Source of the DNA: Lustribacter sp965277075
GTDB lineage: Bacteria > Vulcanimicrobiota > Vulcanimicrobiia > Vulcanimicrobiales > Vulcanimicrobiaceae
DNA: 64,000 nt
Assembly (NCBI GenBank): GCA_965277075.1
Contig: OZ255707.1
Span: 2,170,001 to 2,234,000 of the forward strand
Direction of reading: 5' to 3'
The translations under genes and the position numbers were made by a program. Shown here piece by piece: positions 1 through 9,066 of the stretch. Positions within the stretch are counted from its first letter, which is position 1. Every line of letters starts with the position of its first letter. Under the pieces are notes generated by a model that searched no databases, was not told where the DNA came from, and saw only the letters and a list, made by a program, of their open reading frames with translations.

Positions 1-637
1 CAAGCGCCGCTTACTCGCGGGCGCAAGCGTCGATTCCGACGACTGGAAGGTCGGTCATCCGATTCTCTTTCCGAACATCCTCGCCGTCGGCAGCGGCGGC
101 GGTAACCTCTGGAAGATGCAGACGTATCAGTTTCGCGTGCCGATCGACGACGAAAACTCGATGCATTACTGGTATACGGCGTACGATGCGCCCGCGGGCG
201 TCGACGTGCCCGAGAAACTTCTCGCACGCATCCCGCTCTTTCAAGTGCACTATCTCGACGAAGACGGCGCGTTCATTCGCGACAACATCGAAGCGCAAGA
301 CGTGATGGCCTGGCTCGCGCAAGGGCGCATCTTTCAACGTTCGAACGAATCGCTCGGCACGACCGATCGTGGCGTGATCCTGTTTCGGAAGATGCTCGAA
401 CGCGAAATGCAAAAAGTTGCGGCCGGCTCGGATCCGATGAACGTCTTTCGCGATCCGACGTTCCGCCCGACGTATCATGTCGAGCGAAACAAGGCCCACT
501 TCAGCGACGGGTTCGAAAACCTCCAGTATCGGCAGTCGGCGCGCTGGTCGCCGTTCTTTCGCGACGTCTGCGATCTGTTCGCAGCGTATAACGAAAAATT
601 GCTCGCCGACGCGCTACCGGTTCTCAGCGAAACGTAA
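1..637 (+). CDS. Rieske-type ring-hydroxylating oxygenase alpha subunit, C-terminal part
   Basis: The reading frame is open from base 2, so the 5' end lies outside the window. The visible ~211 residues correspond to the C-terminal catalytic domain of the phthalate-dioxygenase-like Rieske family. Typical features are the FPNILAVGSGGG strand, the WYTAYDAP strand and the late segment in which an NESLGTTDRG motif precedes FRKMLEREM. The Rieske cluster and most iron ligands would be encoded upstream and cannot be checked. The family hydroxylates or demethylates aromatic substrates using electrons from a reductase partner; the substrate is unknown. The 3' end overlaps the convergent binding-protein gene by 14 bases. 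Confidence 0.85.
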   Translation, partial: KRRLLAGASVDSDDWKVGHPILFPNILAVGSGGGNLWKMQTYQFRVPIDDENSMHYWYTAYDAPAGVDVPEKLLARIPLFQVHYLDEDGAFIRDNIEAQDVMAWLAQGRIFQRSNESLGTTDRGVILFRKMLEREMQKVAAGSDPMNVFRDPTFRPTYHVERNKAHFSDGFENLQYRQSARWSPFFRDVCDLFAAYNEKLLADALPVLSET

Positions 638-1574
638 CGTTTACGTCGACGAGTTCGCGCGCCGGGAACCCGTGGGCGAGCACGCCGTATTTTGCGGCAG
701 CGTCGATCGGCGATTGCACCTGTGCGAGAATGAGCTCGGTCCCAAGTCCCACGCGCGGCGTCTTCTGCATGACCTCGAGCGACACGCCCGTGAAGTCGGA
801 CATCATCTGCAGTGTCGAATCGGGTTTGCCGTTGCAGATGCGGGCCGAGTCATAGGTGACTTTCATGAATGCACGGATAACGCCCGGATTCTTCGCGGAA
901 TAGTCTTTCGTCGTGTACAGGACGGACGCGGCAAACTGGAGCGCGATGGCGTCGTAAGCCGCCAAGAAACGATAGCCGTTCGCAATTGCCGAGGCTTGCG
1001 TTGGTTGACTCGTCTCGCCCGCAAGAATCCGCTTCTGATCGAGAGCCGCGGGGACCGCCGGAATCGGCACTTCGACGAACTTGACCGCTTTCGGATCGCC
1101 GCCACGCTGCTCGACCCAGGCGGCGAACGCGACGCGTCCGACGGACGAGAGCGACGCAACGCTGACCGTTTGCCCCTCGGCTTCTTTGCCGTTGCGCAGC
1201 AGCGAACCCGACGCGAGCAGAAATCCGCCGTACGGCGCCCGATTGTCGTAGTTCGCCGAAGGACCGAGAAGCGTGAACGGCACGCCACGGATGTGCGCGT
1301 CGAAAATCGACGACGTACTCGACTTTGCGATGTCGAAGGCACCCGCGGCGACCGCGGCTGCCGCAGCGGCGCCGCTCGTGCTTTTCTCGATCACGACCTC
1401 GAGACCGGCCCGCTGGTAGAGGCCCATCTTCTGCGCGTAGACGATGGACGTAAGGTCGTCGTTGGGCGAACCGCCGACGTGCACCGTGGTCAACGTTTGC
1501 GCGCGTGCGGGCCGCGCGAGTGCGACCGTTGCCGCAACACCCATTGTCGTCGCGAGAAAACGCCGGCGTTGCAT
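624..1574 (-). CDS. ABC transporter substrate-binding protein, NMT1/SsuA type
   Basis: A 316-aa periplasmic binding protein of the NMT1/THI5/SsuA superfamily, which delivers small molecules (sulfonates, nitrate, pyrimidines) to a cognate ABC permease. The start chosen is ATG at 1574, giving MQRRRFLATTMGVAATVALA, a twin-arginine signal ending near ARPARAQ; it overlaps the previous stop as TAATG. An upstream in-frame ATG at 1592 would put extra residues before the signal and is less likely. It is the last gene of a four-gene minus-strand operon and is paralogous to the binding proteins at 2748-3698, 9058-10014 and 41516-42475 (compare KFVEVPIPAVPAAL with KFVEIPFPAMGAAI). Its ligand cannot be inferred. 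Confidence 0.88.
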   Translation of the reverse strand: MQRRRFLATTMGVAATVALARPARAQTLTTVHVGGSPNDDLTSIVYAQKMGLYQRAGLEVVIEKSTSGAAAAAAVAAGAFDIAKSSTSSIFDAHIRGVPFTLLGPSANYDNRAPYGGFLLASGSLLRNGKEAEGQTVSVASLSSVGRVAFAAWVEQRGGDPKAVKFVEVPIPAVPAALDQKRILAGETSQPTQASAIANGYRFLAAYDAIALQFAASVLYTTKDYSAKNPGVIRAFMKVTYDSARICNGKPDSTLQMMSDFTGVSLEVMQKTPRVGLGTELILAQVQSPIDAAAKYGVLAHGFPARELVDVNVTFR

Positions 1575-2746
1575 TATTTTGCGCTCACCCACGTCTTCGC
1601 GGCCGGATCCCAGCGGGCCATGACGGTATCGTTCGGATTGAGCCCGCGCTGATCGCCGACGCGAAAGTCGTAGAATCCGTTTGCACCGGCGAAGTCGTGA
1701 AGGCTTTCGATGTAGTCATGAATTTGAACGGCCTTCGCGTCGGGTCCGAGCGTTCGCAGGGCTTGCACGATGATCAAACCCGGATCCCACGCCGTGTCTT
1801 GTCCCATGTCCGGCTTCACGTTCGACGCCTTGAACGCTGCGAAATACGTTGTCAGCGCGTTGCGGACGGGGCCGGCGCCGATTGCCGGATACGCCGCCCA
1901 TTTCGGCGCCGCAAAGTACAGCGGCTCGGGCAGGATCGCGTGAAATTGATCCATGGCCGAATACAGCATCAGCGAATTACTCGTAGCGACCGGTATCTTC
2001 GACCCCGCGTCGCTGAGCGAATGAAACGTCGTCGGGATGCCGGTGCCGGCCCAAATGAGCATGGCCTGCGGATGCGCGGCTTCGATCTTCGAGACCTGAG
2101 CGCTCACACTCACATCGGCCGGCGAGAACCGTTCGTTTGCGACGAGACGCACCTTCGGATATCGCGCCAGCAATGAGTCGACGCCGGAGACGACTTCGGC
2201 GGCGGATGCGTCGGTCGATAGCAGCAGCGCGATGTTGTACCAGCCGCGTTGCGAGAAGTATCGAAACGTCGCTGCCGAGAGGTCGACGGGGTGGATGTTA
2301 CTTGAAAAAACGTAGCTGCCGCGCGGCGGCCGTACCGCCGGACTCAAACAGTAGAGCACCGGACCGCTCTGCTGCGCCAGCGGCAGCGTCGCTTTACACG
2401 TGGCGGAAAACGCACCGCCGATGACGGCCTGTGCCCCCTGCGCCACGACCCCGTTGAACAATTGGACCGAAAGTTGCGGATTGGCCTGCTCGTCGAGAAA
2501 GACGAAGTGCAGCGGCCGGCTGCGGATGCCGCCCGTGGCGTTGACGTGCTGCTCGAGCACGCGGAGGCCTTGCTGCTGCGACGCTCCGACCAACGCACCG
2601 GGACCGGTGAGCGGCAAGATTGCCGGGACATCGACGGGCGTACCGCCGGGCGCCGCTCCGAGGGTAGCCGCGGCGAGAACTACCGCGCCGAAAAGCAGCG
2701 CCGATATGCGACTCAGCAACCAAATCATCAGGCTTGCCGCGTTCAC
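1574..2746 (-). CDS. Leu/Ile/Val-type periplasmic binding protein
   Basis: A 390-aa type-1 periplasmic binding protein (LivJ/LivK fold) with a hydrophobic N-terminal signal around residues 8-31. Recognisable signatures are ILPLTGPGALVG, the NATGGIRSRPLHFVFLDEQ strand and AVIGGAFSATCKATLPLAQQ. It starts at GTG 2746, one base after the upstream stop, and its stop overlaps the next ATG, so the operon is tightly coupled. It is clearly paralogous to the protein at 47582-48757: both have VSVQL..NG, ATC, and GPV.YCLSP. No LivHMFG membrane or ATPase genes accompany it here. The family binds amino acids, amides, urea or aromatic acids; which one is unknown. Confidence 0.87.
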   Translation of the reverse strand: MNAASLMIWLLSRISALLFGAVVLAAATLGAAPGGTPVDVPAILPLTGPGALVGASQQQGLRVLEQHVNATGGIRSRPLHFVFLDEQANPQLSVQLFNGVVAQGAQAVIGGAFSATCKATLPLAQQSGPVLYCLSPAVRPPRGSYVFSSNIHPVDLSAATFRYFSQRGWYNIALLLSTDASAAEVVSGVDSLLARYPKVRLVANERFSPADVSVSAQVSKIEAAHPQAMLIWAGTGIPTTFHSLSDAGSKIPVATSNSLMLYSAMDQFHAILPEPLYFAAPKWAAYPAIGAGPVRNALTTYFAAFKASNVKPDMGQDTAWDPGLIIVQALRTLGPDAKAVQIHDYIESLHDFAGANGFYDFRVGDQRGLNPNDTVMARWDPAAKTWVSAK

Positions 2747-2747
2747 G

Positions 2748-3698
2748 TCAGGCGTTGAACATCAAGCTGGCTGCGGCGATCGAGCTCTTTAATACCTGCG
2801 CATGGGCCGCGGCGTCGATCGGCGGTTGCAGCAGCGCGGCGTCGAACGTTTCGCCGAAATGCGCGCGGCGCATCGTGCGTGCGAGCTCCGGCGAGATCTT
2901 CGTGTAGTTCGCGAGTATCGGCGCAGAGAGGGCCGGGTTGCGATTGGCCCACGCCGACGTTTGTTCCATAACGGCGGCGAACTTTTTCGCGCTCGCGCCG
3001 TTCTTGTCCAACCAGTCCTTACTCGCGAACCATGCGCTGATGTAGAAACGCTTGCCGATCGCCTCGTACGGGTTGGCGAATTCGCGCGCGCCGGTGCGGG
3101 ATGCGCTCAGCGCCGGTTCGGCGATCACGCCCGCGTCGATGCGCCCGGCGGCGAGCGACGGACCCATCGTCGCAAACGGCATTTCAATGAACTTCACGCT
3201 CGTTGGATCGACGTTCTCGCGGGTCAGCCACGCGTGCATCGCGACGGCGGTCAGGCTCTTGAGATTGTCGTCGGCTACGACCTTCCCGACGAGCTCCGAC
3301 GGCTTCGTCAACGGCGAGTTCCTCGGCACCATCAGCAGTGTCGTCGGATCGGTGTCAACGAAGAGACCACCCGGAGCGAAGAAGAGAAACGGCAGCGACG
3401 CTTCGTGCGCCGCAGCGACTTGCACCGGACTGCCGACGCCGACGTCGAGCGAACCGCCCGCGATCGCGGCTGCAATCGCACCCGAGTTCGGCAGCGTCGT
3501 TACGGTTACATCGAGACCGGCCGCCCGGAAAAAGCCACGTTCGGCAGCGAAATAGGCTTGCGCGTAGGTGTCGGTCGGCGCGCAGCCGACGCGTATCGCC
3601 GTCGCTTGCGCGCGAGCGGTGCGCGGCGCGAGCGTCACGCCAGCGCCGAACGCGGCGATGCTCGCGAGCGCCGTACGGCGCGCGATCGAACGCATCAT
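2748..3698 (-). CDS. ABC transporter substrate-binding protein, NMT1/SsuA type
   Basis: A 316-aa NMT1-type solute-binding protein. The N-terminus (MMRSIARRTALASIAAFGAG) is a Tat-like signal with RR and a cleavage region near PRTARAQA. The domain shows GCAPTDTYAQAYFAAERGFF and KFIEMPFATMGPSLAAGRID, shared with the other three paralogues in the window. Its start overlaps the stop of the upstream molybdoenzyme gene by four bases, so it is cotranscribed and probably translationally coupled with it. This suggests that it captures the substrate, or a relative of the substrate, of that enzyme, but this is inference. Confidence 0.88.
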   Translation of the reverse strand: MMRSIARRTALASIAAFGAGVTLAPRTARAQATAIRVGCAPTDTYAQAYFAAERGFFRAAGLDVTVTTLPNSGAIAAAIAGGSLDVGVGSPVQVAAAHEASLPFLFFAPGGLFVDTDPTTLLMVPRNSPLTKPSELVGKVVADDNLKSLTAVAMHAWLTRENVDPTSVKFIEMPFATMGPSLAAGRIDAGVIAEPALSASRTGAREFANPYEAIGKRFYISAWFASKDWLDKNGASAKKFAAVMEQTSAWANRNPALSAPILANYTKISPELARTMRRAHFGETFDAALLQPPIDAAAHAQVLKSSIAAASLMFNA

Positions 3699-5935
3699 GC
3701 GTGCATCGCGTCGAAGACGCGTTCGGCGGTGATCGGAAAGGTGTAAAGCCGGGCGCCGACCGCGGCAGCGACGGCGTTGGCGATCGCCGGCGCGACGCCG
3801 CTGTTGCTCAGCTCACCCGCCATCTTCGCGCCGAAAGGGCCCGATGCGGCGGCGGCACCGACATGCAGGGTGGTGAGCGGCGGAAGATCGGCGATCGTCG
3901 GCAACTTGTATTCTCCTAAACTCAGCGTCGTGATCTTACCGCCGTCGAGTGGAAGTTCTTCCATCAGCGCGCCGCCGACCCCGTAGACGAAACCGCCCTC
4001 GATTTGGCCCTGATGCGCGATCGGATTGATGATCGTGGCGACGTCGACGACGAACAATGCGTCGACGATACGCACGGCACCCGTTTGCGGATCGACCGCG
4101 ACGTCGATTGCAAATGCCGAGCAACTGAAATCGCCTTGATGGTCCATCGAGTCGTGCGTGCCGAACCGGCCGACGACGACCAACGGCTCATCCGCACAAC
4201 ACCGTGCGGCGACATCCTCGAAAAACTCGACGTGCTCCGAATCCTCGACCACGAACGCCCCGTCACGTAAGCGCAGTCCGCTCGCGCGTTCCATTTTCGC
4301 TCGCAGCGTCCGCGCAGCATCCAATGCGGCGCCGCCGACGATGCGCGTGACACGGCTTGCGCCGGCTCCCGGATCCGTGCGCGCGTCGTACGTACTGCCG
4401 TGACGGATCGATATCCGTTCGCCCGCGATGCCGAGCTCCGCGGCGATAACGCGACGGATCACCGTCGCCGATCCGGAGCCTTGATCGGGGACGCCCGTGA
4501 GAATCTCGATCGCACCGTCGTGCATCAAGCGCAGGTCGAGCGACGTCGTACCACCGCCGGTGTGACGGCATGCGAACGCAACGCCGCGTCCACGATTCGG
4601 TGCGAGCGCCGGCCGCTTCCTCACGGCCGTTTTCAGGGCTTGCAAGACCTCGCGCGCCCGCGGTTCGTGCATCGCCTCGCCGGTGAGCGCCGTGTCGCCG
4701 ATGTTGACCGCGTTGCGCAAGCGCACGTCGATCGGGTCGAGACCCAAATCGCGCGCGATCAAATCGACGTGCGACTCCCACGCGAAGAGCGTCTGCACGT
4801 CGGCCGGCGATCGCATATTGCCGCCGGGAACCGTGTTCGTGTAGATCGTGCGAACGTCGATGTGCACGTTATCGATATGATAGGCAACCGATGCGAACCC
4901 AAGATCGCCGCCCGGGACGAGCGTCGGGCCCGGCTTGCCGGCCGCATACGCGCCGCCGTCGTAATCGACGTCCGCTCGATGCACGAGAAACGTTCCGTCG
5001 CGGTCGACGCCGGTGCGCAACGTCACGCGCGACGCATGCCGCACGTTCATCGCGCCGAGCTCGTCGATATACGTGCAGACATGTTTGACCGGACGTCGTG
5101 TCGCGCGCGCAAGGAAATAGCACGCGAACTCGTCGACCGTCAGCCCTTTTCCGCCGAAGTCACCGCCGATCGCGATCGGCTCGACGACGATACGTTCCGG
5201 TGGAAGCTCGGCCACGATTGCGAGACGATCGCGCAATTGGTATGGCGATTTGCACGGCGAGTGCACCCGCACCGTTCCGTCGTCGTCGATCCAGACGAGC
5301 GTCGCATGCGGCTCGATGTAGCCGTGATGCTGACGCGGGGTCGCGAAGACGTGCTCGTAGACGCGATACGCCGTGGCGAAGAGCGGCTCCAGATCAACGT
5401 GACCTTTGTGCAGCGTCACCGATCCTTGCAGATTCGGGTGCGCCTGTTCGGGATAGCCGTCCCCGGCGTAATGATACGCCGACTTATCCGGATGGAGGAT
5501 CGGGGCGCCGTCCGCGAGCGCTGCACCGGTGTCGAGGATCGGTTCGAGTTCCTCGTAGGCGACGTCGATCATGCGCGCCGCTTCGGCCGCCGCTTCTTCG
5601 GTCTCCGCGGCTACGGCCGCGACGCGTTCCCCGACGAAGAGAACGCGATCGAATGCCAGAACCGGATAGTCGAACAATCGCCTCCCGAAACGGCGACGTC
5701 CGATATCGTCGGCCGTGATGACCGCGGCGACACCCGGCATGGCTCGGGCCGCCTTCGCATCGATCGAGAGGATGCGCGCGTGTGCATATGGGCTGCGCGC
5801 AAATGCGACCCAGAGCATGTCGGGACGCGATACGTCGGCTGTATACGCCGTCCGGCCGCTGACCTTTTCGCGGCCGTCGACCCGAATTTCGGCATCGTCG
5901 AACCGCGTGCGCGTACGATCCAGTAGCATGTGCAT
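3695..5935 (-). CDS. Xanthine dehydrogenase/aldehyde oxidase-family molybdopterin-binding subunit
   Basis: A 746-aa molybdenum hydroxylase large subunit with the ab-hammerhead N-terminal domain (VSGRTAYTADVSRPDMLWV, residues ~21-130) followed by the Mo-cofactor domains. Visible motifs are GGDFGGKG, NMRSPADVQ in the place of the usual NAFRGFG loop, VPDQGSGSATVIRRV, and GAKMAGELSNSG containing the catalytic glutamate. The FAD and 2Fe-2S subunits normally required are not next to it; the nearest candidate is the fused protein at 21292-22710. ATG 5935 is given, but ATG 5929 has better spacing from an upstream CCAGG. It lies 31 bases after the flagellin stop and is followed by three binding-protein genes in an overlapping operon. 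Confidence 0.87.
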   Translation of the reverse strand: MHMLLDRTRTRFDDAEIRVDGREKVSGRTAYTADVSRPDMLWVAFARSPYAHARILSIDAKAARAMPGVAAVITADDIGRRRFGRRLFDYPVLAFDRVLFVGERVAAVAAETEEAAAEAARMIDVAYEELEPILDTGAALADGAPILHPDKSAYHYAGDGYPEQAHPNLQGSVTLHKGHVDLEPLFATAYRVYEHVFATPRQHHGYIEPHATLVWIDDDGTVRVHSPCKSPYQLRDRLAIVAELPPERIVVEPIAIGGDFGGKGLTVDEFACYFLARATRRPVKHVCTYIDELGAMNVRHASRVTLRTGVDRDGTFLVHRADVDYDGGAYAAGKPGPTLVPGGDLGFASVAYHIDNVHIDVRTIYTNTVPGGNMRSPADVQTLFAWESHVDLIARDLGLDPIDVRLRNAVNIGDTALTGEAMHEPRAREVLQALKTAVRKRPALAPNRGRGVAFACRHTGGGTTSLDLRLMHDGAIEILTGVPDQGSGSATVIRRVIAAELGIAGERISIRHGSTYDARTDPGAGASRVTRIVGGAALDAARTLRAKMERASGLRLRDGAFVVEDSEHVEFFEDVAARCCADEPLVVVGRFGTHDSMDHQGDFSCSAFAIDVAVDPQTGAVRIVDALFVVDVATIINPIAHQGQIEGGFVYGVGGALMEELPLDGGKITTLSLGEYKLPTIADLPPLTTLHVGAAAASGPFGAKMAGELSNSGVAPAIANAVAAAVGARLYTFPITAERVFDAMHA

Positions 5936-5966
5936 CCTGGACCGTACCCCGGCGGCTACCCGATCG

Positions 5967-7112
5967 TCAAGCGTACTGGCTGAGGAAGCTATTCAGATGT
6001 CCGGCGTCGTTGTTCGCGCGGGCCAGGACCGTGTATGAAATCTGCTGCTGCAGCGTTGAGAGATTCGTGCTGATTGCGTTCTGCGCTGCATTGGTATCGC
6101 CGATGGATGAAGCCGACGCGGTCAGGCTGTTCGAGAGGATGTTGTTGTTGTCGAAGGCCGCCGCCAGGAAGGCCGACTGCGCACCCAGTTGTGCATCGGC
6201 CTTGCCGAGGGCAGCTTGCGCGCCGCTGATCTGGCCTTGCGCGTTCGTTGCGCCGGACGGCGTCGAGAGGTCGATGTTCACGATGCCGAGGCCGCTGGTC
6301 GTCGCGTTCGGTAGCGAGACGTTCGTCGTCTCACCGGCGTTCGGCCCCGACTGTACGCTCACCGTCGGCGCGGTCGATCCGGAGGTTGCCGCCGTCGTCT
6401 GGACGTTCGCGGAGGTGCCTGAATCCTGCGTCGATATGTTGCCGATGCCGATCGTCGTTCCGTTGAACGTCGTCGATGCTCCAGCCGCGAACGAGCCGAC
6501 CGACGTCGTCGCCTGCGTTGCCGAATCGGTGAACGAAACGTCGGCCGCGCCGGTGCCGTTGACGCTGATTGTGAACGTGCCGCTCGTCGTTGCCGCCGAC
6601 GGCGAAACGCTGGTAACGACCCCGCCGCCGGCGCCCGTCTGATCGTTGCTCGTGATCGTTGCGCTCGCCGCGGTCGAGGGCGTGCTGCCGGCGTTCGAAC
6701 CGTTGAGCAGCGACGTACCGTTGAAGCTGACGCTCGCGTCGGTGTTGATCTGGTGAACGAGCTGCTGCGCCTGCGCCTGCAGCGCCGCGTTATCGGTCGG
6801 CGAGTTGAAGCCGTTGTTCGCCTCGATCGCGAGCGAATTGACCCGGTTGAGCGCGGCTTGCACCGAATCCGTCGCGCCTTGCGCGACGTTGATCGCATCC
6901 GACGCTTGCGTGATGTTGAGGTTCGCGGTATTCGCGCCTTGCGCTTGCGACGAGAGGTTGTTATAGATCGCAAGGCCGGACGGATCGACGGCCGCGGTCG
7001 TGATACGCTTACCACTCGACTCTTGGGCGATGTCGGTCAAAAGCGCGACTTGCGCCGCGAGCACCGATTGAAGCGAATAGGCGGGATTCGATCCGGGAAT
7101 CGCGAGCGACAT
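5967..7112 (-). CDS. Flagellin
   Basis: A 381-aa flagellin. The N-terminal D0/D1 helices are present (SSGKRITTAAVDPSGLAIYN, then QASDAINVAQGATDSVQAAL), as are the C-terminal helices (QISYTVLARANNDAGHLNSF). The middle (~residues 145-265) is a low-complexity Ser/Thr/Ala-rich variable region. A GGAGG ribosome-binding site precedes the ATG. No other flagellar gene (hook, motor, chaperone, FliD) occurs in the window, so this is an isolated flagellin locus. A divergent TPR-sulfotransferase gene lies on the other side of a 151-bp spacer, and the xanthine-dehydrogenase-like operon follows 31 bp downstream with no terminator seen between them. Confidence 0.9.
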   Translation of the reverse strand: MSLAIPGSNPAYSLQSVLAAQVALLTDIAQESSGKRITTAAVDPSGLAIYNNLSSQAQGANTANLNITQASDAINVAQGATDSVQAALNRVNSLAIEANNGFNSPTDNAALQAQAQQLVHQINTDASVSFNGTSLLNGSNAGSTPSTAASATITSNDQTGAGGGVVTSVSPSAATTSGTFTISVNGTGAADVSFTDSATQATTSVGSFAAGASTTFNGTTIGIGNISTQDSGTSANVQTTAATSGSTAPTVSVQSGPNAGETTNVSLPNATTSGLGIVNIDLSTPSGATNAQGQISGAQAALGKADAQLGAQSAFLAAAFDNNNILSNSLTASASSIGDTNAAQNAISTNLSTLQQQISYTVLARANNDAGHLNSFLSQYA

Positions 7113-7263
7113 GAGGTCCTCCGTGCGTGAGCTTGCTTGTCTGCTCAGGTACGAATGATACCGCCGCAGGGTCCGGCAGAGGTGTGCGCCCGGTCATCTT
7201 AACAGAGAATTCACGGTCCTTTCGTCGGAGATGGAGTAAGCGAGTCTGACAATCGGCGAAGCC

Positions 7264-9066
7264 GTGGCCGCGCTGCGAACGGCGCGTGATCACAATGACT
7301 GCGTCTCGGCCGAAGCCGTCGCCGGCTTTCTTTTGGACCGGCAGCCGGCCGAGCAACTCGCTCTGCACGCCGCGGGGCACACCCTCCTCACCCTGGGGTC
7401 GAACGAGCAGGCCGTGCGCTGTCTCGAAGCTGCGGCCGCCGGCGAACCGGTCGCCGACATTTGGAACGATCTGGGTGTTGCCTACCGCCGGCTCGGCCGG
7501 CTCGAACCTGCGGTTCATGCATACCAGGCTGCCCTCGAGGCAACGCCGGACAACCCGGCCGCGCTTGCCAACCTGGCGTCAACGCTCTATCTCGTCGGAC
7601 GGTACGAGGAAGCGTACGCATTTGCGGTGCGCGCGGCCGAACTTGCCCCCGTCGCAAGCGACGTCGGCACGACGCTTGCGATGATCGAAGGGGCACTGAC
7701 GGGATTCGAAGCGGCGCTCGTGCGACTGAACGCGGTTTTGGCCGCAGCGCCGGACGCGGCCGTTGCCCTCGCGGCGAAGACGTACGTGTTGCGACGGCTC
7801 GAGCGCGGGCCCGAAGCGCTCGCGACGGCAACGCTCCTCGTCGCGCGAGCGCCCGATGGTCCCGCGGAAGAGTTGCTGGGCACGTGCTTGCGTGATCTCG
7901 GCCGGTATCCCGAAGCGCTCGCTGCGTTCGACCGCGCGATCGCGGCATCCGCGAACCCGGCGCCGGCCCTCGCCAAAAAGGCGGACGCGTTCATCGACCT
8001 CGGCGACGCCGACGAAGCGCGCGATCTGCTCGATCACGCGCTGGCCGTCGACCCGGCGTGCATCGCAGCTTGGGCCGCCGTCACGCAGCTGCGGTCGTTC
8101 GCCGGCGGCGATCCCGAGCTCGACACGATGGAAGCGCTACTCGAGTCGCCGCGCGTCGTGCTGCGCGAAGAGCGCGTGCTGCTGCACTTCGCCCTCGGCC
8201 GCGCGCATTTGGCCGCCGGGAACGACGCACGCGCGTTCGAGCACTACGCGAACGGAAACCGGCTGTATCGCCGGATGATCGTCTACGACGTCGCGGATGA
8301 CGAATGTGCGGCGGCCGCCATCATTGCTCGCGTGGATGCCGGCGTGCTCGCACGGCTCAACGGAAGTACCGTTGCCGCCGAACCGATCTTCGTCGTCGGA
8401 ATGCCGCGCTCAGGAACGTCGTTCGTCGAAGCGATCCTCGCCTCACTCCCCGGCGTCCACGGTGCGGGCGAATTGTTCGCAGCACGCTCGATCATCGAAG
8501 GAGCCGGACCATATCCCGATAGCGTTCCGGCGTTAAAGCCCGCCGACGTTGCACAATTTGGGGAACGCTACGCCACGACCGTCGCGGCGCTCGCCCCCGG
8601 CGCGGCGCGCATCGTCGATAAAATGCCGGCCAACTACCGTTACGCCGGACTGCTGCACGTCATGCTGCCGAAGGCGCGAATCATTCTCTGCTCGCGCGAC
8701 ACACTCGACACGACGCTCTCGCTCTACACGCAGCTGTTTTCCGGCCGTCAAGATTTCGCGTACGACCTTCGCGAGATCGCGCGCTATCACCGGGCGTACG
8801 AACGCGTCGTTGCACATTGGCGGATGCTGCTTCCGGCGCACGCATTTTTCGAAGTGCGCTACGAAGATATCGTCAGGGATTTCGAGCCGACGGTGCGGCG
8901 GTTGCTCGAGTTCTGCGCCCTGCCGTGGGCCGAGGCGTGCCGGCAATTTCACAAGACGCCGCGCGTCGTCGCGACCGCCAGCCGCAAAGAAGTTCGTGCG
9001 CCGCTCTACGATTCGAGCATCGGGCGCGGCCGCCGGTACGCCGCGTATCTCGAGCCGTCAGTGTAA
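7264..9066 (+). CDS. TPR-repeat sulfotransferase
   Basis: A 600-aa soluble protein. Residues ~1-300 are tetratricopeptide repeats (for example DIWNDLGVAYRRLGRLEPAV and DNPAALANLASTLYLVGRYE). Residues ~370-590 are a sulfotransferase domain of the Sulfotransfer_3/tyrosylprotein type. The PAPS 5'-phosphosulfate loop PRSGTSFVEAIL is at ~380 and the 3'-phosphate motif CSRDTLDTTLSLY at ~477. The family transfers sulfate from PAPS to a protein, sugar or small molecule. The GTG start at 7264 is the first usable start; a CTG 18 bases upstream is also in frame. It is divergent from the flagellin gene, which makes the flagellin or its glycan a plausible acceptor (inference). Its end overlaps the convergent SBP gene by nine bases. 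Confidence 0.87.
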   Translation: MAALRTARDHNDCVSAEAVAGFLLDRQPAEQLALHAAGHTLLTLGSNEQAVRCLEAAAAGEPVADIWNDLGVAYRRLGRLEPAVHAYQAALEATPDNPAALANLASTLYLVGRYEEAYAFAVRAAELAPVASDVGTTLAMIEGALTGFEAALVRLNAVLAAAPDAAVALAAKTYVLRRLERGPEALATATLLVARAPDGPAEELLGTCLRDLGRYPEALAAFDRAIAASANPAPALAKKADAFIDLGDADEARDLLDHALAVDPACIAAWAAVTQLRSFAGGDPELDTMEALLESPRVVLREERVLLHFALGRAHLAAGNDARAFEHYANGNRLYRRMIVYDVADDECAAAAIIARVDAGVLARLNGSTVAAEPIFVVGMPRSGTSFVEAILASLPGVHGAGELFAARSIIEGAGPYPDSVPALKPADVAQFGERYATTVAALAPGAARIVDKMPANYRYAGLLHVMLPKARIILCSRDTLDTTLSLYTQLFSGRQDFAYDLREIARYHRAYERVVAHWRMLLPAHAFFEVRYEDIVRDFEPTVRRLLEFCALPWAEACRQFHKTPRVVATASRKEVRAPLYDSSIGRGRRYAAYLEPSV

